From Pseudomonadota bacterium (GTDB taxonomy: Bacteria > Pseudomonadota > Alphaproteobacteria > UBA1280 > RI-95): a stretch of 64,000 bases of DNA. The position numbers and the translations under genes are program-made. Shown one piece after another: positions 24,817 through 35,954 of this stretch. Position 1 is the stretch's first letter, and each line of letters opens with the position of its first letter. The DNA lies in contig WGLU01000001.1 of the NCBI GenBank assembly GCA_016125375.1, forward strand, positions 186,001 to 250,000, read 5' to 3'. The notes under the pieces were generated by a model. The model made no database searches and was not told where the DNA came from. It worked only from the letters and a program-made list of their open reading frames with translations.

Positions 24817-26922
24817 ATGACGACCGCACCCCAACCTGCACCGATGGTGAAAGTGACCATTGACGGCCAGACAACGGAGATGCCTAAAGGCTCGACCATT
24901 ATTCAGGCTGCCAAGAAGCTGGGTATCGAAATCCCTCACTTCTGCTATCACGAGCGCCTGAGCGTGGCCGGCAACTGCCGCATGTGTCTGGTGGATCTGG
25001 AAGGCGCCCCAAAGCCGGTGGCAAGTTGCGCTTGGCCGGTTGCCGACAATATGGTTGTCAACACCCAGTCCGAACGCACGCAGAACGCCCGTAAAGGCGT
25101 GATGGAGTTCCTGCTCATCAACCACCCGCTGGATTGCCCAATCTGCGATCAAGGCGGCGAGTGCGACTTGCAGGATATCGCCGTGTCCTACGGTTCCGAC
25201 CGGACGCGCTTCCATGAAGCTAAACGCGCCGTGGCTGACAAGGACCTCGGCCCGCTGGTGGAAACGGTGATGACCCGTTGCATCCACTGCACCCGTTGCA
25301 TCCGTTTTGCGACCGAGATTGCCGGTGTGCCCGAAATGGGTGCGACTGGCCGTGGCGAGAATATGCAGGTAGGTACCTATGTGGAGCAGGCACTGGCGTC
25401 GGAGCTGTCCGGCAACATGATCGACCTGTGCCCGGTGGGTGCGCTGACCAGTAAGCCATACGAGTTTACCGCTCGTCCGTGGGAGTTGAAACATACGGAC
25501 AGCATCGACGTGATGGATGCGCTCGGCAGCCACATCCGTATTGACCACCGTGACGGCAAGGTGATGCGTGTGGTACCGCGGGAGTGTAACGAGATTAACG
25601 AAGAATGGCTCTCTGACGCTGGTCGCTTCAGCTATGATGGCTTGGCGAACAACCGCCTGACCCACCCGATGGTGCGCAAGGGCAAAAAATTGACCGCCAC
25701 AACATGGCAGGAAGCATTTGCCGTAATTGCCGAAGCCGCAAAGGGCATGCGTAAAAACCGCATTGCCGGCGTGGCTGGTAACCTGCTGTGCGCGGAAGAC
25801 CTGTATGCCTTTGACCATTTCATGAAGGATACGCTCGGTACCGACAACGTGGATTGCCGTACCAATGGTCTGACTATCGACGGTAAAGTCCGCGCTGCCT
25901 ATATCATGAATACGCCAATCGCCGAACTGGACAAGGTTGACGCTGTGCTGCTGGTCGGCTGTAACCCCCGCCTTGAAGTACCTGTGCTGAACGCCCGCCT
26001 GCGTAAGGGGGTGCTCAAACGCGGTATGAAGGTTGCCAGCATCGGTGCCCCGGTTGATCTGACTTACCCGGTACAGACGCTGGGAGAGAGCCCCAAACTG
26101 CTGGATGATATTCTGGAAGGCAAACACCCGTTTGCAGATGTGCTGCGTGAGGCGACCAACGGTGTGATTCTGGTGGGTGCCCGTGCGGTACTGACCCGTC
26201 CGGACAGCCAGCAGATTCTGGATAAAGCCCGCGAAGTTGCAGAAATGTACGGTTTTGTACGTCCTGACTGGAACGGCTTTAACGTGCTGCATCAGGCGAC
26301 AGGTCGCATTACCGGTCTGGATATGGGTGTTTACCCGCAAAAAGACGGCTATCACTCCGGCGGCATCGCAGAAGCTGTAAAGGCTGGGAAAATCGACCTG
26401 CTGGTGCTGCATGGCGAAAGCCAGCGCCCGGCGAGCGACTTTGAGGGCGCCAAGTTCACGGTGTTCATTGGAACACATGACAGCCCCTATGCACAGTTGG
26501 CCGACGTCGTTCTGCCTGCTGCTGCTTATACCGAGAAGGCTGGCCTGTGGGCTAACGTGGAAGGCCGCGTGCAGGAGGGCCACATGGCTGTCCGTCCGCC
26601 GATGGAAGCCAAGGAAGACTGGAAAATCTACCGAGCGCTGTCCGAGGTGCTTGGCAGTAAGTTGCCGTTTGATAACCAGACCCAGCTGCGTGCGCTGATT
26701 GCGAAGCTTAATAAGGCCTACGCGCCTGAGAATATTGGCAAGGTTACACGCGCTGACTGGAAACACTTCGGGATGTCGGGTTCTGTCCGCGAGGAGGGCT
26801 TGAGCACCTCTGTTCCGGCTTATTACCTCAGTAACGAGATTATGCGCGCCTCCAAAGTAATGCGCGACTGTCAGGATCTGGCGGATGCCCGGGCCGCTCA
26901 AACCATGAAGAAGGCAAGCTGA
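24817..26922 (+). CDS. nuoG: NADH-quinone oxidoreductase subunit G
   Basis: A 701-residue large peripheral subunit. An N-terminal ferredoxin domain ([15 protein letters not shown]) is followed by the His/Cys cluster motif [18 protein letters not shown], a [4Fe-4S] motif [10 protein letters not shown] with later CPVGAL, and a molybdopterin-type domain without an obvious cofactor role. Length agrees with alphaproteobacterial and mitochondrial NDUFS1 forms. Confidence 0.96.
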   Translation: MTTAPQPAPMVKVTIDGQTTEMPKGSTIIQAAKKLGIEIPHFCYHERLSVAGNCRMCLVDLEGAPKPVASCAWPVADNMVVNTQSERTQNARKGVMEFLLINHPLDCPICDQGGECDLQDIAVSYGSDRTRFHEAKRAVADKDLGPLVETVMTRCIHCTRCIRFATEIAGVPEMGATGRGENMQVGTYVEQALASELSGNMIDLCPVGALTSKPYEFTARPWELKHTDSIDVMDALGSHIRIDHRDGKVMRVVPRECNEINEEWLSDAGRFSYDGLANNRLTHPMVRKGKKLTATTWQEAFAVIAEAAKGMRKNRIAGVAGNLLCAEDLYAFDHFMKDTLGTDNVDCRTNGLTIDGKVRAAYIMNTPIAELDKVDAVLLVGCNPRLEVPVLNARLRKGVLKRGMKVASIGAPVDLTYPVQTLGESPKLLDDILEGKHPFADVLREATNGVILVGARAVLTRPDSQQILDKAREVAEMYGFVRPDWNGFNVLHQATGRITGLDMGVYPQKDGYHSGGIAEAVKAGKIDLLVLHGESQRPASDFEGAKFTVFIGTHDSPYAQLADVVLPAAAYTEKAGLWANVEGRVQEGHMAVRPPMEAKEDWKIYRALSEVLGSKLPFDNQTQLRALIAKLNKAYAPENIGKVTRADWKHFGMSGSVREEGLSTSVPAYYLSNEIMRASKVMRDCQDLADARAAQTMKKAS

Positions 26923-26923
26923 T

Positions 26924-27940
26924 ATGGAAGCACTGTTTGCACTTGTCACGGCGGAAAACGCCCTGCTTATTGCCAAAAATCTGGCACTCATTCTGTGCAT
27001 TACCCTGCCGTTGTTGGGCGCTGTTGCGTACCTGACGCTGGCAGAACGTAAGGTCATTGGCTGGATGCAGCTGCGTGTTGGCCCCAACCGTGTAGGGCCT
27101 TATGGTCTGCTGCAACCGATTGCCGACGCGGTGAAGCTGATCTTCAAGGAAACCATTATCCCTGCGGATGCCTCCAAAGTCGTCTTTATGATTGCGCCTG
27201 CCATGGTCATGGTGCCGGCACTGATTGCCTGGGCAGTTATCCCGTTCGGGGAAGGAATGGTGTTGGCTGATATCAATCTTGGTGTTCTGTACTTGCTGGC
27301 GACATCGTCATTGGGTGTTTACGGTGTGCTGATGTCCGGCTGGGCCTCCAACTCCAAATATCCGTTCCTTGGCGCGGTGCGGAGCGCCGCACAGATGGTG
27401 TCTTACGAGGTTTCCATGGGCCTGACTTTGCTCTCCATCATTCTGATGTCGGGCAGTATGAACCTGAGCGACATCGTCATGGCGCAAAAGGGCATGTGGT
27501 ATATGATTCCGGCATTCCCTATGTTTGTCGTCTTCATTATCTCCATTCTTGCGGAAACCAACCGCGCACCGTTCGACCTGCCGGAAGGCGAGGCCGAGCT
27601 GGTGGCTGGCTTCCATGCTGAATATGGCAGTATGCCGTTTGCGCTATTCTTCCTCGGCGAGTACGCAAATATGATTTTGATGTCCGCCATGACGGCTGTC
27701 CTGTTTATGGGCGGCTGGCTGCCACCAGTAGATATGGCTCCCTTTACATGGGTACCGGGCATTGTCTGGTTTGCCGCCAAAATCGCCTTTGTGCTGTTCA
27801 TTTTCCTGTGGGTGCGTGCCACGTTGCCACGTTACCGCTATGACCAACTGATGCGTCTGGGTTGGAAAGTGTTCCTGCCGTTTACGCTCATCTGGCTGGT
27901 GTTGACGGCAAGTGCCATGCATCTTCTTGGAAAAGTTTAA
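26924..27940 (+). CDS. nuoH: NADH-quinone oxidoreductase subunit H
   Basis: A 338-residue membrane subunit of about eight helices at the junction with the quinone tunnel. Both signatures are present: [19 protein letters not shown] and [20 protein letters not shown]. It starts one base after the nuoG stop. Confidence 0.96.
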   Translation: MEALFALVTAENALLIAKNLALILCITLPLLGAVAYLTLAERKVIGWMQLRVGPNRVGPYGLLQPIADAVKLIFKETIIPADASKVVFMIAPAMVMVPALIAWAVIPFGEGMVLADINLGVLYLLATSSLGVYGVLMSGWASNSKYPFLGAVRSAAQMVSYEVSMGLTLLSIILMSGSMNLSDIVMAQKGMWYMIPAFPMFVVFIISILAETNRAPFDLPEGEAELVAGFHAEYGSMPFALFFLGEYANMILMSAMTAVLFMGGWLPPVDMAPFTWVPGIVWFAAKIAFVLFIFLWVRATLPRYRYDQLMRLGWKVFLPFTLIWLVLTASAMHLLGKV

Positions 27941-27957
27941 GATAGGGTTCTAGTGAT

Positions 27958-28443
27958 ATGAAGTTGTTCGACTTTTTGAAGGGCTTTATGCTGGCGGATA
28001 TGCTCCGCGGGCACAAGGTGACCCTGATGAACATGTTCCGCCGGAAGGTGACCATCCAATACCCGGAGGAGATGACGCCGGTATCACCGCGCTTCCGTGG
28101 AGAACACGCGCTGCGTCGTTATCCTAACGGCGAAGAACGTTGCATTGCCTGCAAGCTGTGCGAGGCCATTTGCCCGGCCAAGGCGATTACCATTGAGGCC
28201 GAACCGCGCAAGGACGGCTCCCGCCGGACCACCCGTTACGACATCGATATGGTCAAGTGCATTTACTGCGGCCTGTGCGAGGAAGCCTGCCCGGTAGACG
28301 CCATTGTGGAAGGTCCGAACATGGAGTTTGCCGTGGATGACCGTAGCAAGCTGATTTACACCAAAGACAAACTGCTGGAACTGGGCGACAAGTGGGAGGT
28401 CTCGATTGCCGAGCGCCTGCGCAAAGACGCCCAGTACCGTTAA
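27958..28443 (+). CDS. nuoI: NADH-quinone oxidoreductase subunit I
   Basis: A 161-residue subunit with two [4Fe-4S] clusters (N6a, N6b). Ligand motifs are [16 protein letters not shown] and [16 protein letters not shown]. The N-terminal amphipathic helix docks to the membrane arm. Confidence 0.96.
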   Translation: MKLFDFLKGFMLADMLRGHKVTLMNMFRRKVTIQYPEEMTPVSPRFRGEHALRRYPNGEERCIACKLCEAICPAKAITIEAEPRKDGSRRTTRYDIDMVKCIYCGLCEEACPVDAIVEGPNMEFAVDDRSKLIYTKDKLLELGDKWEVSIAERLRKDAQYR

Positions 28444-28458
28444 GGAGGCCGTAGACCT

Positions 28459-29073
28459 ATGCTCGCCTTTGCCGATCTGGTTTTCTATATGTTCGCCGCG
28501 ATGCTGCTGGGCAGTGCAATGGGCGTTATTTTTGCCAAGAACCCCATGCACTGTGTGTTGCTGCTGATTCTGACCTTCTTCAATGCGGCAGGGTTGTTTA
28601 TCCTGCTGGGTGCCGAGTTCATCGGTCTGTTGTTGGTGATGGTCTATGTGGGCGCGATTGCAGTTATGTTCCTATTCGTGCTGATGACCATCGACATTGA
28701 TTTTGCGGTCTTGAAAGAAGGCTTTGCAAGCTATCTGCCGAGTGGTCTTATCGTCGGCGCCGTGCTGATGGCCGAACTGGTGATTGCCGGTCAGGCTGGC
28801 CTGTTCAGCGGTGCCCGTATCAGCACGCTGACGGCTATGCCAGCACCTGATGGTGTGGAAAACATCCGCGCACTGGGGCAGGTCCTCTTTACCCATTATC
28901 TGTTCCCGTTCCAGGTGGCTGCGCTGATTCTGCTGGTTGCCATGATTGGCGCCATTGTGCTGACACACCGCCGCCGCGAGGGTGTGCGCCGCCAGAACGT
29001 GATGGCGCAGATTGCCCGTACCCGCGAGGACAGCCTGTCCATCGTCAAAGTTAAACCCGGCCAAGGTATTTAA
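28459..29073 (+). CDS. nuoJ: NADH-quinone oxidoreductase subunit J
   Basis: A 204-residue membrane subunit of about five helices; [19 protein letters not shown] contains the pi-bulge helix of the family. AAGGAGG precedes the ATG at 28459. Confidence 0.95.
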   Translation: MLAFADLVFYMFAAMLLGSAMGVIFAKNPMHCVLLLILTFFNAAGLFILLGAEFIGLLLVMVYVGAIAVMFLFVLMTIDIDFAVLKEGFASYLPSGLIVGAVLMAELVIAGQAGLFSGARISTLTAMPAPDGVENIRALGQVLFTHYLFPFQVAALILLVAMIGAIVLTHRRREGVRRQNVMAQIARTREDSLSIVKVKPGQGI

Positions 29074-29084
29074 GGAGAAGAACA

Positions 29085-29399
29085 ATGCTCTCTACAGTCG
29101 GTCTAACCCACTACCTTGTTGTAGCTGCCGTTTTGTTTACCCTCGGCGTACTGGGGATTTTTATTAACCGTAAGAACATTATTCTGGTCCTGATGTGCAT
29201 CGAAATGATGCTGCTGGCCGTGAATATAAACATGGTGTCCTTCTCGGCATTTCTGCATGATTTGGCCGGGCAGGTGTTCACCTTCTTTATCCTGACGGTT
29301 GCCGCCGCCGAAGTGGCCATTGGCCTCGCGATTGTGACCGTGTTCTTCCGTAACCGTGGGTCGATCGAAGTTGACGACACCAACATGATGAAAGGCTAA
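29085..29399 (+). CDS. nuoK: NADH-quinone oxidoreductase subunit K
   Basis: A 104-residue three-helix membrane subunit. The proton-path Glu residues are in [13 protein letters not shown] and [21 protein letters not shown] precedes the ATG. Confidence 0.96.
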   Translation: MLSTVGLTHYLVVAAVLFTLGVLGIFINRKNIILVLMCIEMMLLAVNINMVSFSAFLHDLAGQVFTFFILTVAAAEVAIGLAIVTVFFRNRGSIEVDDTNMMKG

Positions 29400-29405
29400 A
29401 GACCC

Positions 29406-31343
29406 ATGACGACCGATATGTACTTTGCCCTTGTGTTGCTGCCGCTGGCGGCCTCGGTTGTGGCGGGCCTTGGTGGTAAACGCATAGGTGATGCCGGTGC
29501 AATGGCCATCACGATTGGTGGTGTGGTCACCAGTTTGCTGCTGTCCATCTGGGCTTTTATCGACATTGCTGTCCTGAATGGTTCCTCAGTTGAAGCAGAA
29601 TTGTACACGTGGATTTCCACAGGTACTCTGAACCTGAGCTTCGGCGTGCTGATTGACAAGCTCACCGCCGTGATGCTGATCGTGGTGACAGGTGTTTCCG
29701 CCATGGTGCATATCTATTCGGTCGGTTACATGAGCCATGACCCGTCGCGGGCGCGCTTTTTCAGCTACCTGTCGCTGTTCACCTTCATGATGCTGGCGCT
29801 TATTACGGCACCGAACATGGTACAGATGTTCCTGGGCTGGGAAGGGGTGGGCCTTGCGTCCTACCTGCTGATCGGCTTCTGGTTTAAGAAAGAGAGTGCA
29901 AACCTTGCATCCATGAAGGCGTTCATCGTCACCCGTGTGGCGGACGTGGGCCTGATTCTGGCTGTTCTGACAACATTCGCCGTTTTCGGCACGCTGAGCT
30001 TCAGCGGTATTTTCCCGTCTCTGGATACAGTGGCAGCTAAGGACTACGTCTTCTTTGGCCATTCTTTCCCGGTACTGGAGTTGATTGCCCTATTCCTGCT
30101 GATTGGTGCCATGGGTAAATCGGCGCAGTTCGGCTTCCACACATGGCTGCCGGATGCGATGGAAGGTCCAACGCCTGTATCCGCTCTGATTCACGCAGCT
30201 ACAATGGTGACTGCTGGCGTATTCCTGCTGGCACGCATGTCGCCGCTGTTCGAGCATGCCGAGGCAGTGTTGACGCTGGTTGCCATCGTCGGTGCCATTA
30301 CGGCCATGTTTGCTGCCAGCATCGGTCTGGTTCAACGTGATATTAAACGCGTGATTGCTTACTCTACCTGTTCGCAGTTGGGCTATATGTTCTTCGCCTG
30401 CGGGATTTCTGCCTACTCGGCCGCTATTTTCCACCTGATGACGCACGCTTTCTTCAAGGCACTGCTGTTCCTTGCAGCTGGCTCGGTCATTCACGCTATG
30501 AGTGATGAGCAGGACATGTTCAAAATGGGCGGTATCCGCAAATACCTGCCGTATACCTATCCGCTGATGTGGATTGGCTCTCTGGCTCTGATGGGTATCC
30601 CGCCATTCGCTGGCTTCTTCTCGAAAGATTTTATTCTGGAAGCCGCTTACGCAACAGGCGGGGATATGGGCTTGATGCTTTACATCTTTGGTACTGCCGC
30701 CGCCCTGATGACTGCGTTCTATAGCTGCCGCGTTATGTTCCTGACTTTCCACGGCAAGCCGCGCGCAAGTAAAGAGGTGATGCACCACGTTCATGAATCG
30801 CCGTGGGTGATGGTCGGTCCGATGATGTTCCTGTGTGTGGGTGCTGTGCTGGCTGGTTGGCTGGGTCACGGCATGACCGATACCCACTGGTGGAACGGCG
30901 CCATTTACATTGCCGAAGGTCACCTGCTGGGTAGTCACGAAGGTTTGGAAGAGGTGCACCATATTCCTCTACTGGCCAAGTTTGCACCGCTGGTGCTGGT
31001 CTTGTTCTCCAGTTGGGTTGCTTACTGGGTTTACATCAAACGTTCGGATATTCCTGCACGTTTTGCCAAAGCGGTTGATCCGCTTTACAGCTGGGTCATG
31101 AACAAATGGTATGTGGACGAGCTCTATGACTTGCTGTTTGTACGCACGGCTCGTGCTCTGGGCCTGATGCTCTGGCGCCGTGGGGACGAGAACACCATCA
31201 ACCGTTTCGGTCCCGATGGTATGGCTTACGTTACCACCCGGGGGAGCGAGGCACTGCGCCGTCTGCAAACCGGTTACATCTACCACTATGCTTTTATCCT
31301 GATTGTGGGCGTTATGGCGCTCATAACCTGGTTTATTCTGTAA
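29406..31343 (+). CDS. nuoL: NADH-quinone oxidoreductase subunit L
   Basis: A 645-residue antiporter-like proton-pumping subunit at the distal end of the membrane arm. It has GWEGVGLASYLLIGFWF, the THAFFKALLFLAAGSVIHA region with the central Lys, and the long C-terminal lateral helix ending in a membrane anchor. Confidence 0.96.
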   Translation: MTTDMYFALVLLPLAASVVAGLGGKRIGDAGAMAITIGGVVTSLLLSIWAFIDIAVLNGSSVEAELYTWISTGTLNLSFGVLIDKLTAVMLIVVTGVSAMVHIYSVGYMSHDPSRARFFSYLSLFTFMMLALITAPNMVQMFLGWEGVGLASYLLIGFWFKKESANLASMKAFIVTRVADVGLILAVLTTFAVFGTLSFSGIFPSLDTVAAKDYVFFGHSFPVLELIALFLLIGAMGKSAQFGFHTWLPDAMEGPTPVSALIHAATMVTAGVFLLARMSPLFEHAEAVLTLVAIVGAITAMFAASIGLVQRDIKRVIAYSTCSQLGYMFFACGISAYSAAIFHLMTHAFFKALLFLAAGSVIHAMSDEQDMFKMGGIRKYLPYTYPLMWIGSLALMGIPPFAGFFSKDFILEAAYATGGDMGLMLYIFGTAAALMTAFYSCRVMFLTFHGKPRASKEVMHHVHESPWVMVGPMMFLCVGAVLAGWLGHGMTDTHWWNGAIYIAEGHLLGSHEGLEEVHHIPLLAKFAPLVLVLFSSWVAYWVYIKRSDIPARFAKAVDPLYSWVMNKWYVDELYDLLFVRTARALGLMLWRRGDENTINRFGPDGMAYVTTRGSEALRRLQTGYIYHYAFILIVGVMALITWFIL

Positions 31344-31354
31344 GGAACTGACCC

Positions 31355-32890
31355 ATGGACTTGCCATTGCTTTCCTCTCTTATCTGTGTCCCGCTGATTG
31401 GCGCAGCCTTCCTGTTCACCATGCGTGGGGACAAGGAAACCGTTGACCGTAACGCCCGTCAGGTTGCGTTGTGGACGGCTTTGTTCAACCTTGCGCTGGC
31501 AGTTGTGGCATGGATGTCGTTCGACCCATCGCTGGGCCACATGCAGATGTTGGAGTCCCATCCGTGGATCGAGAGCTTTAACATCAACTACAACCTGGGT
31601 GTGGATGGTATCTCGCTGCCGTTCGTTCTGCTGACAGCACTGCTGACTCCCATCTGTATTCTGGTGTCGTGGACCAGCATTACCAAACAGGTACGCGCCT
31701 ATATGGCGGCCTTTCTGGCTTTGGAAGCCTTCGTTATCGGGGTGTTCTGTGCGCTGGATTTTGTGCTCTTCTACGTGTTCTGGGAAGCGATGCTGATCCC
31801 GATGTTCATCATCATCGGCGTCTGGGGCGGGGAAAACCGTGTCTATGCGGCTATCAAGTTCTTCTTGTACACCTTTGTTGGCTCCGTGCTGATGCTGATT
31901 GCCATGCTGTACATGTATCAGGCAAGCGGCGGCTCGTTTGATATTCAACACTTGGCGACGCTCAACTTTGCGCCAGAGGTACAAAAATGGCTATGGCTCG
32001 CGCTGTTTGCTGCATTCGCCGTTAAAGTGCCGATGTGGCCGGTACACACATGGCTGCCGGACGCACACGTACAGGCACCCACAGCTGGTTCGGTGATTCT
32101 GGCAGGTATCCTGCTGAAAATGGGCGCCTATGGATTCCTGCGCTTCTCGTTGCCGATGCTGCCGGAGGCCTCGGCCTACTTTGCACCGATGGTCTTTGCC
32201 CTGAGTGTGATTGCCATTATCTACACCGCGCTGGTGGCGCTGATGCAGACGGATATTAAAAAGTTGATTGCGTACTCCTCAGTTTCACACATGGGTTTTG
32301 TCACACTGGGTATTTTTGCCGGTACGGTAGAAAGCATCCAGGGCAGCATCATGCAGATGGTCAACCACGGTGTTGTGGCAGCCGCACTGTTTATGCTGGT
32401 GGGTGTTGTGTACGACCGCATGCATACCCGCGATATTGCCAAGTTCGGCGGTATTGTGAACACCATGCCGGTATACGCACTGGTGTTTATGCTGTTTACC
32501 ATGGCATCGGTGGGCTTACCTGGTACCAACAACTTTGTGGGCGAGTTCCTGATTCTGCTGGGCAGCTACAAAGTAGCGCAAATGCCAACTGCACTTGCCT
32601 GCGCCGGTATTGTGCTGGGAGCGTGCTATATGCTGTGGCTGTATAAGCGCATGGTCTTCGGCGAGATTAAAAACGCCGAAGTAAAAGTACTGACCGATAT
32701 GAACTTGCGCGAAAAAATCAGCTTTGCACCGCTGATTATACTGGCGCTTTTGCTGGGCCTTGTGCCTGCATTGATGCTGGACATGAGCGCCAAATCCGTT
32801 CAGGCAATGGTCGACAACCAGAAACTGAAATACCAACTTGAGCCGGCCGAACTGGCACTGGCGACCCAACTGAAAGGGGTAACCAAATGA
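31355..32890 (+). CDS. nuoM: NADH-quinone oxidoreductase subunit M
   Basis: A 511-residue antiporter-like proton-pumping subunit. Conserved parts are FWEAMLIPMFIIIGVWGG, the broken helix with VKVPMWPVHTWLPDAHVQAPT and AYSSVSHMGFVTLG. Overlaps nuoN by ATGA. Confidence 0.96.
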   Translation: MDLPLLSSLICVPLIGAAFLFTMRGDKETVDRNARQVALWTALFNLALAVVAWMSFDPSLGHMQMLESHPWIESFNINYNLGVDGISLPFVLLTALLTPICILVSWTSITKQVRAYMAAFLALEAFVIGVFCALDFVLFYVFWEAMLIPMFIIIGVWGGENRVYAAIKFFLYTFVGSVLMLIAMLYMYQASGGSFDIQHLATLNFAPEVQKWLWLALFAAFAVKVPMWPVHTWLPDAHVQAPTAGSVILAGILLKMGAYGFLRFSLPMLPEASAYFAPMVFALSVIAIIYTALVALMQTDIKKLIAYSSVSHMGFVTLGIFAGTVESIQGSIMQMVNHGVVAAALFMLVGVVYDRMHTRDIAKFGGIVNTMPVYALVFMLFTMASVGLPGTNNFVGEFLILLGSYKVAQMPTALACAGIVLGACYMLWLYKRMVFGEIKNAEVKVLTDMNLREKISFAPLIILALLLGLVPALMLDMSAKSVQAMVDNQKLKYQLEPAELALATQLKGVTK

Positions 32891-34404
32891 CACCCTTCAA
32901 TATGATGCCGTTTGACTGGTTTGCTGTTGCGCCCGCCCTGCCGGAAGTGTTTTTGGCATGTGCAGCCATGGGACTATTGATTGTCGGCGTGTTCTCTCGT
33001 GGTGAAGTTGCTTCCCGTAGTGTGGGGGGCCTTGCTCTGGTGTCGCTGGTGGTGACCTATGTCATCATGCACGCAGCAAAGGTTGCTGATTTTCAACAGG
33101 CGTTCCCCAAAGGGGCGGTTGGCTTCATGTTCGTGGCCGACGAGTTTGCCTTTTATGCCAAAGGCCTGATTCTGGCTGCCGGTGTGTTCTCCATCCTGCT
33201 GACGCCTGACTTTATGAACCGTAACAGTATCAATAAGTTTGAATACTACGTGTTGATTACGCTGGCGACGCTGGGGATGATGATTATGGTCTCCGCCAAT
33301 GACCTGCTGGCCATGTATGTAGGTATGGAACTGATGAGCTTCTGCCTTTACATTCTGGCGGCTTTCTGGCGGGATAACCTGAAATCCAGCGAAGCTGGGC
33401 TTAAGTATTTCGTTCTTGGCTCTTTGGCTTCCGGTCTGATGCTCTATGGCATGAGCCTGCTGTACGGTATGACAGGTGATACATCCTTTGACGGTATCGG
33501 TATCCTGCTTGGCAACGGCTTGCCCAACATTGAGCACAGTGTTGCCATTACCGTGGCACTGGTGCTGATGATTGTGGCGATGGCCTTTAAAGTATCCGCC
33601 GTGCCATTCCATATGTGGACACCGGATGTTTATGAGGGGGCGCCTACACCTGTAACGGTGTTCATGGCCACCGCGCCTAAAGCAGCTGCCATGCTGTTGA
33701 TGATGCGTGTGCTGTACCAGCCACTACTGGCGTTGGAAGATCAATGGATGCAGATGCTGACTGTTCTGTCGCTGCTCACCATGGGTATCGGCTCGTTGTT
33801 GGCAATCGTTCAGACCAATATCAAACGTCTGCTGGCTTATTCGTCTATCGGTAACGTGGGTTTTATGCTGGTTGGTGTGGTTGCTGGCACAGAAGATGGT
33901 GTACAAGGCGTGCTGGTTTATCTGGCCATCTACCTGACCATGACCATCGGTCTGTTTGCTGTGCTGCTGAGCCTGCGTCGCAAGAATGTTTTTGTTGAAA
34001 CTATCGATGACCTCGCGGGCCTTGCGCGTACGGCACCCGGTGCGGCCTTCGCCATGATGCTGATTACCTTCTCGCTGGCAGGTGTGCCGCCGCTGGTCGG
34101 GTTCTTCGGTAAGTTTTACGTCTTCAGTGCGGCTATTGCTGCCGGTCAGACGTGGCTTGCCATATCCGGTGTCCTGTTCTCGGTCATTGCGGCGTATTAC
34201 TGCCTGCGCATCGTCAAAGTGATGTACTTTGACGAAGGCAAGTTCCGCCCTGAGTTGAATCAACCCAGCAATGCACAGTGGATTGCTGTTCTGGCTGCAG
34301 CAGGTGTGCTGGTAATGTCGGTCTTCATTGACGTGCTGGATCACACCGCCGGACGTGCAGCAAGCAGCTTGTTCCGCTTGGAGCATACGGTTGCTCGACA
34401 CTAA
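32887..34404 (+). CDS. nuoN: NADH-quinone oxidoreductase subunit N
   Basis: A 505-residue antiporter-like proton-pumping subunit, the last of complex I. It has YVGMELMSFCLYILAAF, FKVSAVPFHMWTPDVYEGAPTPVT and AYSSIGNVGFMLVG. The coding end overlaps the birA start by 14 bp, so the operon continues. Confidence 0.96.
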   Translation: MTPFNMMPFDWFAVAPALPEVFLACAAMGLLIVGVFSRGEVASRSVGGLALVSLVVTYVIMHAAKVADFQQAFPKGAVGFMFVADEFAFYAKGLILAAGVFSILLTPDFMNRNSINKFEYYVLITLATLGMMIMVSANDLLAMYVGMELMSFCLYILAAFWRDNLKSSEAGLKYFVLGSLASGLMLYGMSLLYGMTGDTSFDGIGILLGNGLPNIEHSVAITVALVLMIVAMAFKVSAVPFHMWTPDVYEGAPTPVTVFMATAPKAAAMLLMMRVLYQPLLALEDQWMQMLTVLSLLTMGIGSLLAIVQTNIKRLLAYSSIGNVGFMLVGVVAGTEDGVQGVLVYLAIYLTMTIGLFAVLLSLRRKNVFVETIDDLAGLARTAPGAAFAMMLITFSLAGVPPLVGFFGKFYVFSAAIAAGQTWLAISGVLFSVIAAYYCLRIVKVMYFDEGKFRPELNQPSNAQWIAVLAAAGVLVMSVFIDVLDHTAGRAASSLFRLEHTVARH

Positions 34405-35131
34405 GGCTATCGCCCATACGGCGCCGCTGATTTATCTGGAAGAGGTTGACTCCACCAATAACATCGCGGCGGACCTCGGCAGACAAGGTGCCGTCCCCTT
34501 TACGGTTGTCATGGCAGAACGCCAGACAGCGGGCAGGGGGCGGCATGGGCGTGTCTGGCGGACGTTCCCGTATCAAAGCCTGGCCATGTCCATCGTCATT
34601 CCGGCAGTAGACAGTACGCTGCCACTTGTTGCATGCCTGTCGCTGTATCAAGCCTGTCACGACTTGGGTATTCAGAATATCGCCCTCAAATGGCCGAACG
34701 ACCTTATGTTTGGCAGCCGCAAACTTGCAGGTGTGCTGACAGAGAGCTATCCCCTGTCAAACAGTACAGGCCGCTTTTATGTGCTCGGTTGCGGTATTAA
34801 TGTGAACACGCCGGAAGATGAGGATGTACCAGAGGTTGCTGGAACGCTTGCAATGGCTGTCGGACGACCGCTTGCGCGCGAAGAGGTGGCCAAAGCCTTT
34901 CTTGTCAGGCTGCAAAAGAACTGCACCACGCTGGAGAAACATGGTTTTGCGCCATTTTTGACGGAATATCAACAGGCATGCATTACGCTGGGTAAGCCTG
35001 TTGTCTGGAAAGAGGGCGGTCGCGAAGTTAGCGGAATTGCACGTGATTTAAATGCTGATGGCAGTATTTTGCTTGAAACGCCCGCCGGAATGCATACATG
35101 TCACTCTGGTGAAATGATTATCGAGCATTAA
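34391..35131 (+). CDS. birA: Biotin--[acetyl-CoA-carboxylase] ligase
   Basis: A 246-residue enzyme that attaches biotin to the BCCP subunit of acetyl-CoA carboxylase via biotinyl-AMP. The biotin/ATP loop is GRGRHGRVW, and KWPNDL contains the catalytic Lys; a small C-terminal domain follows. It lacks the N-terminal DNA-binding domain of E. coli BirA, so it is not a repressor. I chose the TTG at 34391, with GGAG eight bases upstream, within the end of nuoN. An upstream GTG (34328) would deepen the overlap without a better ribosome site. Confidence 0.92.
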   Translation: MLDTKAIAHTAPLIYLEEVDSTNNIAADLGRQGAVPFTVVMAERQTAGRGRHGRVWRTFPYQSLAMSIVIPAVDSTLPLVACLSLYQACHDLGIQNIALKWPNDLMFGSRKLAGVLTESYPLSNSTGRFYVLGCGINVNTPEDEDVPEVAGTLAMAVGRPLAREEVAKAFLVRLQKNCTTLEKHGFAPFLTEYQQACITLGKPVVWKEGGREVSGIARDLNADGSILLETPAGMHTCHSGEMIIEH

Positions 35132-35132
35132 A

Positions 35133-35948
35133 ATGCCCTATCTGATGACCATCGATATGGGGAACAGCGATGTCAGCATCGGGGTGTTTGGACCTGATGA
35201 TAAATCGCCCCGCGCCAAATGGCGCATAGGTACCCGCAGCCACCGTACAAAAGACGAATATGGCCTCCTGATAGAAGGAGCTGCCCGCCACTATGGGTTT
35301 GATACTGCTGATATCTGCCATATTGTCGTCAGTTGTGTTGTGCCCCTTGCGCTCAAACCGCTCCTTGATGGATGCAAGGAATATTTGGGGATAACGCCTC
35401 TAGTCGTCGGGCAGGGGGTCAAAACGGGCATCGACATCAAATACGGTAGCAAAGGTGAGCTGACAACTGACCGTGTTGCCAATATGTCGGCGGCGTTCAG
35501 GCAATTTCCTTCCGGTGTTGTTGTTATTGACTGCGGTACGTTGATAAGCCTTGATGTTGTTGACGGAAATGGCGTATACAAAGGCGGTAATATTTTACCT
35601 GGCCCTCTGTTGATGCATCAGGCGCTTGTTGAAGCGGTACCGCGCATCCCCGAAGTTCCGAGGGGCACACCATACCGTGTATTGGGAACGGATCTGATGG
35701 AATCGATCCAGAATGGTGTTTTTTATGCCGTCGCAGGCGCGTTGAACATGATGCTGGATGCCTATCGGGCACAACACAATATCCGGCTGCCTGTCATCGC
35801 CACAGGTGGGTTTGCGCCCGAGCTCGTAGAGTATGTGGCCTTTGACCATATAGAGCCTGACTTAACACTCATTGGCCTGAAACAAATTTATGACAAGAAT
35901 CGGCAACCCGATGGGGCTGCCACCCAACGTAAAAAAGAGAATGGATAG
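35133..35948 (+). CDS. coaX: Type III pantothenate kinase
   Basis: A 271-residue enzyme for the first step of coenzyme A synthesis (ASKHA fold). Family motifs: DMGNSDVSIG (8-17, phosphate loop), a TTDR version of the usual GADR (catalytic D113), DCGTLISLDVVD (133-144) in place of the usual DxGTATT, and GGNILPG (151-157). The key Asp residues are kept, but the adjacent positions are unusual. It starts one base after birA. The nuo-birA-coaX-rnj order is common in alphaproteobacteria. Confidence 0.88.
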   Translation: MPYLMTIDMGNSDVSIGVFGPDDKSPRAKWRIGTRSHRTKDEYGLLIEGAARHYGFDTADICHIVVSCVVPLALKPLLDGCKEYLGITPLVVGQGVKTGIDIKYGSKGELTTDRVANMSAAFRQFPSGVVVIDCGTLISLDVVDGNGVYKGGNILPGPLLMHQALVEAVPRIPEVPRGTPYRVLGTDLMESIQNGVFYAVAGALNMMLDAYRAQHNIRLPVIATGGFAPELVEYVAFDHIEPDLTLIGLKQIYDKNRQPDGAATQRKKENG

Positions 35949-35954
35949 AATTAA

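Noticed and set aside
24544-27087. 847-codon open frame antisense to nuoG
   Set aside because: Composition effect of the conserved nuoG coding strand; no ribosome site, domains or family features.
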